Part shown: in pieces, positions 1 to 5,999 of the stretch
How the letters are laid out: each line of letters begins with the position of its first letter
How positions within the stretch are numbered: the stretch's first letter is position 1
DNA from: Prolixibacteraceae bacterium
GTDB taxonomy: Bacteria > Bacteroidota > Bacteroidia > Bacteroidales > Prolixibacteraceae
DNA length: 5,999 bases
Assembly: GCA_007116765.1 (NCBI GenBank)
Contig: SKHV01000068.1
Location: 1-5,999, forward strand
Direction: 5' to 3'
Notes under the pieces: generated by a model
Told to the model about the DNA's origin: nothing
Seen by the model: the letters and a program-made list of their open reading frames with translations, nothing else
Databases searched by the model: none
Position numbers and translations under genes: made by a program

Positions 1-1286
1 TTGATATAATGATGACACCCATGCCCCGGTACTCATTCAGGGCTGAAATGGACATGGTTTCAAAATCGAATAATTATGCCGGGCCACGCCTGAACCTGAG
101 TATTCAAAACCGAAATGCATTTAGGGGTGCCGAAATGTTGAATTTCAGGATATCGGGCTCCTATGAAGCTCAGTTTGGAGGCAGATCCGATGGTTTGTAC
201 AGTTATGCACTCAACCCGCAGCTTGAACTGGTATTCCCGCGTTTGGTAACTCCTATTGACTTTATAAAGCGCTTAAAAAGTATGTATGTGCCTAAAACAA
301 GCATAATGCTTTCGTACAATTTTATATCGAAAGCCAATTATTTCAACATGAGTACCTTTAAGTTTGCTTATGGTTTTGCATGGAAAGACGACATCAAAAA
401 AGACCATAGCTTTAAGCCTGTTGAACTCAGCTTTTCATCGTTGCGGAACGAGTCGGATGAGTTTATCGAACTACTTGAAACAAATCCGTTTCTGAAAAAA
501 AGTTACGAAGAGCAGTTTATAGCAGGTGCTAACTATTCGTTTACTTACAACGAACAGGTAGTACGCGGCAAGAAAGTACAGTGGTTCTTTCAGGCAATTC
601 CGGAAATAGCTGGCAACACATTGGCATTGGCCGGACTAATTAGCGGACAGGAAATTTCACCCGAAAATCCGGCAGAAATTGCCGGCAATATGTTCTCGCA
701 ATTTGCAAGGTTTAGTTTAGATAGTCGTATGTACTACAACTTGAGTGACCGTAATAGCTTTGCATTCAGACTTTTTGGAGGTGTTGGCAGGCCTTATGGC
801 AACTCCGAGGTTTTGCCTTATACGAAGCAGTTTTTTAGCGGAGGGCCAAACAGCATCAGGGCTTTCCATATCAACTCGGTAGGTCCGGGCGATTACTTTC
901 AGGATACACACCGACAGGGTTTTTTGCAAATTGGCGGCGATATAAAGCTTGAAATGAATGCCGAATACCGCTTCACCATTTACGAATTCCTGAAAGGTGC
1001 TCTGTTTGTTGATGCCGGAAATGTTTGGTTGCTCCCATCGAGCCCGGCTGTTGCAGGAGTGCCTTTTGCTTTTTCAGGGTTTGCCAATCAGCTGGCCGTT
1101 GGTGCCGGTTTTGGTGTACGCCTCGATGTTTCGTTTTTAGTACTTCGCTTCGATTTGGCTACACCGCTTCGCAAACCGTGGCTCAGTACCGGTAGTCCTT
1201 GGGTTTTCAACCAAATGAGCCCCGGAAATTCAGACTGGCGAAGCGAAAACTTGCTCCTTAACGTGGCTATCGGATACCCTTTCTGA
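1..1286 (+). CDS. tamL: TamL-like Omp85/BamA family outer-membrane beta-barrel protein, C-terminal part (5' end outside window)
   Basis: This is the barrel end of an Omp85-superfamily protein. In Bacteroidota, TamL is an outer-membrane lipoprotein that partners TamB in envelope biogenesis. About 427 residues are visible. The frame is open to the left edge (it enters at base 3), so the ATG codons at 9 and 12 are most likely internal; full TamL proteins run to roughly 750-800 residues with N-terminal POTRA domains, which are missing here. Seen directly: a GPRLNLSIQNRNAFRGAE stretch near the start, typical of the first TamL barrel strands; FFSGGPNSIRAF at bases 831-866, matching the conserved Omp85 strand/loop motif (usually R-G-F/Y/W, here R-A-F); and a C-terminal strand ending VAIGYPF, a classical beta-signal with terminal Phe. 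The stop is TGA at 1284-1286. The downstream genes are convergent, so no tamB follows. Other BamA-like families, including Omp85 proteins fused to phosphoesterase domains, cannot be excluded without the N-terminus. Confidence 0.85.
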   Translation, partial: DIMMTPMPRYSFRAEMDMVSKSNNYAGPRLNLSIQNRNAFRGAEMLNFRISGSYEAQFGGRSDGLYSYALNPQLELVFPRLVTPIDFIKRLKSMYVPKTSIMLSYNFISKANYFNMSTFKFAYGFAWKDDIKKDHSFKPVELSFSSLRNESDEFIELLETNPFLKKSYEEQFIAGANYSFTYNEQVVRGKKVQWFFQAIPEIAGNTLALAGLISGQEISPENPAEIAGNMFSQFARFSLDSRMYYNLSDRNSFAFRLFGGVGRPYGNSEVLPYTKQFFSGGPNSIRAFHINSVGPGDYFQDTHRQGFLQIGGDIKLEMNAEYRFTIYEFLKGALFVDAGNVWLLPSSPAVAGVPFAFSGFANQLAVGAGFGVRLDVSFLVLRFDLATPLRKPWLSTGSPWVFNQMSPGNSDWRSENLLLNVAIGYPF

Positions 1287-1297
1287 CGATGTTTTTT

Positions 1298-1921
1298 TCA
1301 CGGCATTGGATTTCTATAGTATGAAACCCCATTTTTTAGCTTGTAGTGCACAATTCCCCCTAGGGGTATGAAGTCGGCCTCAATAATTCCAGTTTCCCCA
1401 ACATCGGTAGACGCAAATTTCAGGGTCATCACTTTAGGGTAGCTATGGCTGTTTATGGTTTTATCGCTAACAATGCTGATGCTTGTGGGGTTGGGGTATT
1501 TGTTGCTCGTGTAGGAGTGGGGTATCTGCTCGTTTTTGTCGAAATCCCACGAGGCTTGCTGGTTCCAGTTTAGTCCAATGTCCAAATCAGTAAAATTGAG
1601 CGTATTGAGCCTTATTTCAAAGTGATGGCTATTGTTGAAAGTTGAGATATAAGCAGCTGAGCGTCGTTGAAAAACTGTTTCACTGTCACATTTGTCATTT
1701 TTCATGGAAATGATTGTATCCTGGAAACTGTCTAATACAAACGATTCCTTAATGCCGTGTTCATTCTCCATGATGAAGCTTTTCAATGTAGAGTCGGGAA
1801 CCCAGGCTGCTTGTTCGTCGGTAAGTAGTTTATGATAGTCGTCGTAACCAATACAGCACGATGAAACTGCTATGCATGTAATGATAATTGCAGTAAGCTT
1901 AATGCTATTTAACCAGCTCAT
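1298..1921 (-). CDS. Small lipoprotein of unknown function (second gene of a paralogous pair)
   Basis: I do not recognise a named family. The 207-residue product starts with a basic/hydrophobic signal (MSWLNSIKLTAIIIT) and a lipobox ending at V-S-S-Cys22, with a second cysteine immediately after (Cys23). This predicts an exported, lipid-anchored envelope protein. After the anchor come LTDEQ (residues 33-37), a WVP motif (40-42), an isolated Cys78, alternating polar/hydrophobic segments suggesting beta structure, a D-x-T-I-N motif (153-157) and, near the C-terminus, VHYKLKNGVSYY. The same elements occur in the same order in the adjacent gene, so the two look like tandem paralogues. The ATG overlaps the end of the upstream gene by 17 nt, which favours co-transcription and translational coupling. 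The stop lies only 11 bp from the convergent barrel gene. Function is unknown; a beta-rich surface or periplasmic lipoprotein is inference. Confidence 0.82.
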   Translation of the reverse strand: MSWLNSIKLTAIIITCIAVSSCCIGYDDYHKLLTDEQAAWVPDSTLKSFIMENEHGIKESFVLDSFQDTIISMKNDKCDSETVFQRRSAAYISTFNNSHHFEIRLNTLNFTDLDIGLNWNQQASWDFDKNEQIPHSYTSNKYPNPTSISIVSDKTINSHSYPKVMTLKFASTDVGETGIIEADFIPLGGIVHYKLKNGVSYYRNPMP

Positions 1922-2492
1922 AATAATCGTTGTTGGTGAAGGTGATTAGTTCAATTCCGTTTTCTTTAGTGTATACTACCTTTTCGAAATATATGGCTGA
2001 TGTGTCGCCTTTGTTAGTATAATCCCAGCAAAGTTCAAAAACCATTGCATTTTCGTAAAGTCGGTTGTTGATGGTAGTATCGGCAAAATCAGTTGCGGTG
2101 TAACTATCCATTTGGCAATTGGGTAGAAACCACTTGCTGTTTACCTGAAGTTCCAGATTGTATAATGAAATGTCGTTTTCCCACTCGGACAAAGCCGTTG
2201 AGCTTATTGATATAGTAAGTTCGGGCAGCGTCGAAGTCAGTGTAGCCCTAATGTTTTCATATTCATCGTAAAAACAGCCACTCTCGTGATACGGAATAAT
2301 AAATTTTTTTTCAACTTCAGTATTCAACACAAATTCATAAGCATTGTTGGTCATAAAGCTTATCTTTTGGTTTGAAATATAGGGAACTGCTTCTTCCTGT
2401 TTTTCGCTTAACTCATACTGATTGCGTAATTCAGGTTTACAGCAAGCTTGTAAAAGTCCAATAAGTATCAGTATTTTAAAGTGTTTTAGCAT
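1905..2492 (-). CDS. Small lipoprotein of unknown function (first gene of a paralogous pair)
   Basis: I do not recognise a named family. The frame is open up to an ATG at 2546, but the ATG at 2490-2492 is preferred: it puts a short lipoprotein signal (MLKHFKILILIGLLQAC) right at the N-terminus, whereas the longer start adds 18 residues of polar sequence before it. The resulting product has 195 residues, with the lipidated Cys at 17 followed by another Cys at 18. Downstream are LSEKQ (28-32), a VP pair (36-37), a lone Cys73 in HESGCFYDEY, a T-T-I-N motif (139-142) and a C-terminal VVYTKENGIELITF segment. It also carries Cys126 and Cys155, which the neighbour lacks. It is the first gene of the minus-strand pair and overlaps the next one by 17 nt. 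Export and lipid anchoring are well supported; the biochemical role is unknown. Confidence 0.82.
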   Translation of the reverse strand: MLKHFKILILIGLLQACCKPELRNQYELSEKQEEAVPYISNQKISFMTNNAYEFVLNTEVEKKFIIPYHESGCFYDEYENIRATLTSTLPELTISISSTALSEWENDISLYNLELQVNSKWFLPNCQMDSYTATDFADTTINNRLYENAMVFELCWDYTNKGDTSAIYFEKVVYTKENGIELITFTNNDYYELVK

Positions 2493-2690
2493 ATTTTTAT
2501 TATAAGGGTTAATAATTGTAGTTCTATAGACCGTTTGAAACATCAAAAGGTTGCGTTGTAAAAATAAAACTCTGTTAATATTAATAGGTCGATTGCTTCA
2601 TATTTTTTACTTAATTTTAAACTTTAATGAAAACGATTCTGTTTTAGGGGTTATTCTCTTATTCGATTCTTAATGTAATGTGTATTCTTT
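2493..2690. promoter_or_regulatory. AT-rich divergent intergenic region
   Basis: These 198 bp separate the minus-strand lipoprotein pair from the plus-strand transporter, so promoters for both directions should lie here. The region is strongly AT-rich. I looked for the Bacteroidota sigma consensus (TTG at about -33 and TAnnTTTG at about -7). On the + strand, TATTTTTT at 2601-2608 and TAATTTTA at 2612-2619 each match TAnnTTTG with one mismatch, but neither has a TTG at the right spacing, so no promoter is assigned. Three CGATT elements begin at 2590, 2634 and 2664. I see no riboswitch, tRNA or convincing small gene. Confidence 0.5.
2634..2670. repeat. Short direct repeat CGATTCT upstream of the transporter gene
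   Basis: CGATTCT occurs at 2634-2640 and again at 2664-2670, start points exactly 30 bp apart, close to three helical turns. A partial copy (CGATT) begins at 2590. The pair ends 20 bp before the transporter start codon. Same-face spacing would suit a regulator binding tandem sites, but seven bases in AT-rich DNA can recur by chance. Confidence 0.3.
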
Positions 2691-3752
2691 ATGAGTGACT
2701 ATTTTAAACGTATTGATAAAATCAACAAAATACTTTTACTTGTTATTTTGTTTTTTGTTGTATTGTACTTTGGTTCATCGTTTTTGATGCCTTTTTTCTT
2801 TGGTATTTTATTTGCCTCATTAATGAGTCCCTTTTCTAATTTGCTTGAGAGAATAAAAATACCAAGAGGTTTATCGGCTTTTATTGCTACTTTGCTTGTT
2901 TTTATTGTGGTGGGGGTGTTAATGTTCGTTTTTATAACGCAAATTAACAGTTTTGCTTCCAATATATCGATGTTTAGTGATGAATTGCAGTCGCTGATAT
3001 ACGATATTCAGGCCTACATTACTTCGCTAACCGATATTACTGTTGAAGATCAGAGTAGTTATTTGCAAAGCCGTTGGGGGCAACTTATTGAAAGGATAGA
3101 ACCTATGCTCACCAGCTTTTTGGGAAGTATTTTCAGTACCTTGATCAGTTTTCTAATAGTGTTGATTTACACTTTCCTGATGCTTCTATATCGTGATAAG
3201 ATTTATCAGTTTGCACTAATGTACACCCGTGAGGAGAAAAGGGAAAGTTTTCATAACACAATAATGAAGATCAACAAAGTAGTTTTTCATTACTTGTGGG
3301 GCAGAGCAAAGGTGATGATGATTTTGGGAATTGTTTATTATATTGTTTTCTCTATTTTTGGTTTACCCTATGCATTGCTTCTCACTATTTTCGGTTCGCT
3401 AATTACCATAATACCTTATTTTGGACCTTTTGTAAGTGGCTTGTTGCCCACTTTGTTTTCTTTTATTTTCTTCGATAGTATTCAAAAGGCAGTCATTTTT
3501 TCAATTATAGTAATGACAATTCAGTTGGTGGAAAGTTACGTACTTGAGCCCTTAATAATTGGGAAAGAAGTAAAACTGAATCCTCTGGTGGTAATTGTAG
3601 CTGTAATTATTGGAGGCATGGTATGGGGCATTGCCGGTATGATATTGTTTGTGCCAATGTTTGCCATGTTTAAAATTGTGGCGAAAAACAGTAGTGGCCT
3701 TGAACCAATAGGGTTTTTATTCGATAGTACCAGAAAGAAAAAGAAGGTGTAA
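2691..3752 (+). CDS. AI-2E family transporter (PF01594-type, formerly UPF0118)
   Basis: This is a 353-residue inner-membrane protein of the family that includes E. coli TqsA, PerM and YdiK. Members have been linked to autoinducer-2 export or ion/proton exchange, so the substrate here cannot be named. Seen directly: hydrophobic segments at about residues 13-30, 31-50 and 60-83; a polar extracytoplasmic-type segment (about 84-138); a further membrane segment around 143-167 ending in LLYRDK; then several closely packed hydrophobic segments from 208 onwards. Family hallmarks are the IIPYFGPFVSGLLP motif (240-253), the VESYVLEPLIIGKEVKLNP block (280-298) and GGMVWGIAGMILFVPM (308-323). The length is normal for the family and the C-terminus is basic (RKKKKV). 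The ATG at 2691 gives a natural short cytoplasmic N-terminus. It is the first of three same-strand genes, with 34 bp to the next. T-rich codons reflect the membrane segments. Confidence 0.93.
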   Translation: MSDYFKRIDKINKILLLVILFFVVLYFGSSFLMPFFFGILFASLMSPFSNLLERIKIPRGLSAFIATLLVFIVVGVLMFVFITQINSFASNISMFSDELQSLIYDIQAYITSLTDITVEDQSSYLQSRWGQLIERIEPMLTSFLGSIFSTLISFLIVLIYTFLMLLYRDKIYQFALMYTREEKRESFHNTIMKINKVVFHYLWGRAKVMMILGIVYYIVFSIFGLPYALLLTIFGSLITIIPYFGPFVSGLLPTLFSFIFFDSIQKAVIFSIIVMTIQLVESYVLEPLIIGKEVKLNPLVVIVAVIIGGMVWGIAGMILFVPMFAMFKIVAKNSSGLEPIGFLFDSTRKKKKV

Positions 3753-3786
3753 ATTAAGAATAGTTTTTAACTTAAAATAAATAGCA

Positions 3787-4380
3787 ATGTACAAATTATT
3801 ACTTCTAGTTTTAATTTCGATTTTTTTATCGTGTAGTAGTGCTGAGCAGAATAGTAACGCAAATCAAGTAGAAGGAAACTCACCCGAGGCATCACTGTTT
3901 TGGGAAAATATTGAAGCTCTCTGTGGTAAAGCATATCAGGGAGAGGTGATTAAAGCACCTGCCGATAACGATTTTATGGACAAAGAATTGATTATGCACG
4001 TGAAGTTTTGCTCCGATTCACTAATACATATCCCGTTTAATGTGGGTGATAATCGTTCACGCACATGGGTTTTCCGTTACATAGATGGTCGCATAGAATT
4101 GAAGCACGACCATCGACACCCCGATGGCACCGACGAAGATATAACCATGTACGGTGGAACAACATCAAGCTCAGGCTTACCGCATATTCAGGTTTTCCCC
4201 GCCGACCAGGAAACAGCTGATATGCTTCCCGAAGCTTCGCCCAATGTGTGGTGGATCACAATTAACGATTCAGTGTTTACATACAACCTCAGACGATTCG
4301 GTACCGAACGGGAGTTTACCGTAGCTTTCGATTTGACCAATCCTGTTGAGATACCGCAACCTTCGTGGGGCTGGGAGTAA
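3787..4380 (+). CDS. Small putative lipoprotein of an uncharacterised family
   Basis: The 197-residue product begins with a signal peptide ending F-L-S-Cys16 followed by Ser-Ser and an Asn/Gln/Glu-rich linker (17-34), fitting a lipoprotein, although Phe at -3 is not the ideal lipobox residue. The mature part has FWENIEALCGKAYQGEV (38-54), a VKFCSD segment with Cys75, an NRSRTWVF segment (89-96), a charged KHDHRHPDGTDED stretch (106-118), MYGG (121-124) and a Trp-containing beta-like C-terminal part (153-183). From memory, similar proteins of unknown function occur in many marine Gram-negative bacteria, with these blocks the most recognisable; no reaction is known to me. Cys46 and Cys75 could form a disulfide (inference). 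It lies 34 bp after the transporter and 24 bp before the phosphoesterase on the same strand, so co-expression is likely. The His/Asp cluster could bind metal or be structural; neither is shown. Confidence 0.85.
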   Translation: MYKLLLLVLISIFLSCSSAEQNSNANQVEGNSPEASLFWENIEALCGKAYQGEVIKAPADNDFMDKELIMHVKFCSDSLIHIPFNVGDNRSRTWVFRYIDGRIELKHDHRHPDGTDEDITMYGGTTSSSGLPHIQVFPADQETADMLPEASPNVWWITINDSVFTYNLRRFGTEREFTVAFDLTNPVEIPQPSWGWE

Positions 4381-4400
4381 ATATTATTCTATAAATATTA
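4378..4400. repeat. 9-nt direct repeat TAAATATTA around a stop codon
   Basis: TAAATATTA is present at 4378-4386, where its first three bases are the stop codon of the upstream gene, and again at 4392-4400, just before the phosphoesterase ATG at 4405. Start points are 14 bp apart. It may be a small tandem duplication in the spacer; the A-rich second copy sits where a ribosome would land. No hairpin of useful strength or T-run is seen, so this spacer does not look like a terminator. Confidence 0.4.
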
Positions 4401-4404
4401 AGAA

Positions 4405-5994
4405 ATGAGAAAATTGCTGATTGTAAGTCTTTTATTGTTAGCCGTAGCTGCTTTGTTTGCCCAAACCGAAAAAATGGCCAGCGGAATTGTTTTTCATGAT
4501 TTAAATGATAATGGAACTAAAGACAGTAACGAACCCGGAATTTCAGGAGTTGCAGTCTCGAATGGTGTTGATGTGGTGCTAACCGATAAAGATGGCAAAT
4601 ATCAAATACCTGTGAGCAATGACGCTATTATTTTCGTCATTAAACCCGGTGAATACAAATACCCGGTGAACGAATTTATGCTTCCCCAATTTTATTATAT
4701 TCATAAACCTGAAGGCTCGCCAGAGCAAGAATATCCCGGGGTAAAGCCTACTGGAGCATTACCTAAATCGATCGATTTTGGGCTTTTGACGGGTAACGAT
4801 TCAGAAAAATTTCGAATTGTTGTTTTTTCAGATCCACAAACTTATTCGCTCGATGAAATTGGCTATTATGACAAAGGCATTGTGGAAGAATTGATTGGAG
4901 TTGAGGCTGCTGAGTTTGGGATAACCCTTGGCGATATAGTGGGCGACAGGCTCGATTTCTTTGAACCAATTAATAAAGCAACTTCTCGCATTGGTCTTCC
5001 GTGGTTTCATGTAATGGGAAATCACGACATAAATTTTGATGCCGATAGCCAGCTTAGTGCCGATGAAACGTTTTCAAGTGTTTTCGGCCCCGCTAATTAT
5101 GCATTTAATCAAGGTAAAGTACATTTTGTTGTACTCGACAACGTATTTTATCCCAATACTTATAACGACAAACGTTATGTGGGCGGTTTTCGTGAAGATC
5201 AATTCCTGTTTGTTAAAAACACCTTGGAACACGTTCCAAATGATCACCTCGTTGTAATTAGCACACATATTCCTTTATTCAATGAATATCCCTTTGGTGA
5301 AACTTTTATTGACGAACATTTAGTGCGTTTATTTGAAATACTGGAAGACAGACCATATACATTGTCACTTTCAGGCCATACTCACACGCAAAGGCATCAT
5401 TATTTCACTGAAGAAGATGGCTGGTTGCATGAGCATCCCCATCATCACTACAATGTGGCAACTGCTTCAGGCGATTGGTGGTCGGGTAAAAAGGATGAAA
5501 ACGGGATACCCGATGCCGTAATGCGCGACGGCTCGCCCAAGGGATATACTTTTATCAACTTCGACGGGAATACTTATACCTACGACTTTAAAGCGGCCGG
5601 ACATTCCGAGGATTACAAAATGAGACTTTATGGCCCTAAACTCGTGCCTTATAACTTTAGGTATAGAGGAGAGTTTTTTGTGAACTTCTTTCAGGGAAGT
5701 GAAAACTGCAAAGTAGAATATAAAATCAATGAGGACGAATGGCGGCTAATGCGCTATGCGATAGAACAGGATCCGTATATTTCAGCTCTTCGTTATGAGT
5801 GGGACTATGCCACAAGTTTGCCCGAAGGTGTAAGGCCATCGAACCCCGTGTATAGCCATCATCTTTGGAAAACCCGATTCACTTCATCAGGCTTGCCTTT
5901 AGGAACAAATACTTTTTTTGTAAAGGTAACTGACAAGTTTGGGCGTGAGTATTACGACCAAATGGATTTCGAAGTAGTTGAAGTGGAACAGTAA
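4405..5994 (+). CDS. Secreted calcineurin-like metallophosphoesterase with N- and C-terminal accessory domains
   Basis: This 529-residue protein is a predicted exported phosphoesterase of the calcineurin-like, two-metal superfamily. A signal peptide (1-19, ending ALFA before Gln20) directs export. Residues about 25-128 form a beta-sandwich-like N-terminal domain (MetallophosN type) with HDLNDNGTKDSNEPG and TDKDGKYQI, the layout of SdrD-B/carboxypeptidase-regulatory-like folds. The catalytic domain (about 136-395) shows SDPQ (142-145), GDIVGD (176-181), GNHD (205-208), STHIP with His288, and GHTHT (324-328), which supply most expected metal ligands. The first motif has Gln145 where the classical D-x-H has His. 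A His-rich segment (342-348) follows the last motif. The C-terminal part (about 400-527) matches the MetallophosC arrangement and ends in a beta-rich VKVTDKFGREYYDQMDFEV segment. The gene is complete. It is the last gene visible in the plus-strand run, 24 bp after its neighbour. The substrate is unknown; a phosphomonoester or phosphodiester outside the cytoplasm is inferred. Confidence 0.92.
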   Translation: MRKLLIVSLLLLAVAALFAQTEKMASGIVFHDLNDNGTKDSNEPGISGVAVSNGVDVVLTDKDGKYQIPVSNDAIIFVIKPGEYKYPVNEFMLPQFYYIHKPEGSPEQEYPGVKPTGALPKSIDFGLLTGNDSEKFRIVVFSDPQTYSLDEIGYYDKGIVEELIGVEAAEFGITLGDIVGDRLDFFEPINKATSRIGLPWFHVMGNHDINFDADSQLSADETFSSVFGPANYAFNQGKVHFVVLDNVFYPNTYNDKRYVGGFREDQFLFVKNTLEHVPNDHLVVISTHIPLFNEYPFGETFIDEHLVRLFEILEDRPYTLSLSGHTHTQRHHYFTEEDGWLHEHPHHHYNVATASGDWWSGKKDENGIPDAVMRDGSPKGYTFINFDGNTYTYDFKAAGHSEDYKMRLYGPKLVPYNFRYRGEFFVNFFQGSENCKVEYKINEDEWRLMRYAIEQDPYISALRYEWDYATSLPEGVRPSNPVYSHHLWKTRFTSSGLPLGTNTFFVKVTDKFGREYYDQMDFEVVEVEQ

Positions 5995-5999
5995 GCAAA

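Noticed and set aside
717..929. Minus-strand open frame inside the TamL-like gene
   Set aside because: It lies wholly antisense to a strongly conserved barrel region and its translation shows no domain or signal; it is a shadow of the real gene.
2493..2546. N-terminal extension of the first lipoprotein gene to the ATG at 2546
   Set aside because: The extra 18 residues are polar and would bury the lipoprotein signal; the ATG at 2492 places the signal and lipobox at the normal position.
2551..2583. TTG followed by TTAATATTA as a promoter for the transporter
   Set aside because: The TTG-to-TA spacing is about 17 bp and the -7 match is poor; it cannot be distinguished from background AT-rich sequence.
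2699..2962. Minus-strand Lys/Ile-rich open frame opposite the transporter
   Set aside because: Its composition is what the complement of T-rich membrane-segment codons gives; the plus-strand frame has clear family motifs.
3761..3768. TAGTTTTT as a -7 promoter element for the small lipoprotein gene
   Set aside because: It has one mismatch to TAnnTTTG, and there is no TTG at the expected distance upstream.
3765..3777. AT-only palindrome TTTTAA-C-TTAAAA in the spacer before the small lipoprotein
   Set aside because: A one-base centre cannot form a hairpin loop, there is no GC stem for a terminator, and such palindromes are expected in AT-rich spacers.
4763..5521. Several short open frames on both strands inside the phosphoesterase gene
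   Set aside because: They overlap the conserved catalytic domain in other frames and carry no recognisable features.

Overview
The window looks like chromosomal DNA from a member of the Bacteroidota, probably a free-living or marine relative of the Bacteroidales/Marinilabiliales (this finer placement is inference). The support is a TamL-type Omp85 outer-membrane protein of the Bacteroidota kind, several small lipoproteins with short N-terminal lipoboxes, modest GC with AT-rich spacers, and start codons preceded by A/T-rich sequence rather than strong Shine-Dalgarno sites. No RNA gene, mobile element, CRISPR array or phage gene was seen.

Layout: (1) Bases 1-1286, + strand, hold the C-terminal part of a TamL/BamA-like beta-barrel protein; its 5' part lies outside the window. 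(2) Bases 1298-2492, - strand, hold two overlapping lipoprotein genes that converge on the barrel gene with 11 bp between the stop codons. The two proteins are diverged tandem paralogues of unknown function, sharing a Cys-Cys lipidation site and a third Cys at identical spacing. (3) Bases 2493-2690 are an AT-rich divergent intergenic region that must hold promoters for both sides. (4) Bases 2691-5994, + strand, hold three closely spaced genes that look like one transcription unit: an AI-2E family (PF01594-type) inner-membrane transporter, a small putative lipoprotein of an uncharacterised family, and a secreted calcineurin-like metallophosphoesterase with extra N- and C-terminal domains.

Almost everything here works in or beyond the cell envelope: barrel-protein assembly, lipoproteins, membrane transport and extracytoplasmic phosphoester hydrolysis. 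The two convincing gene groups are the lipoprotein pair and the transporter/lipoprotein/phosphoesterase run. No overtly new system is proven. The most promising unexplained items are the paralogous lipoprotein pair and the uncharacterised protein next to the phosphoesterase.
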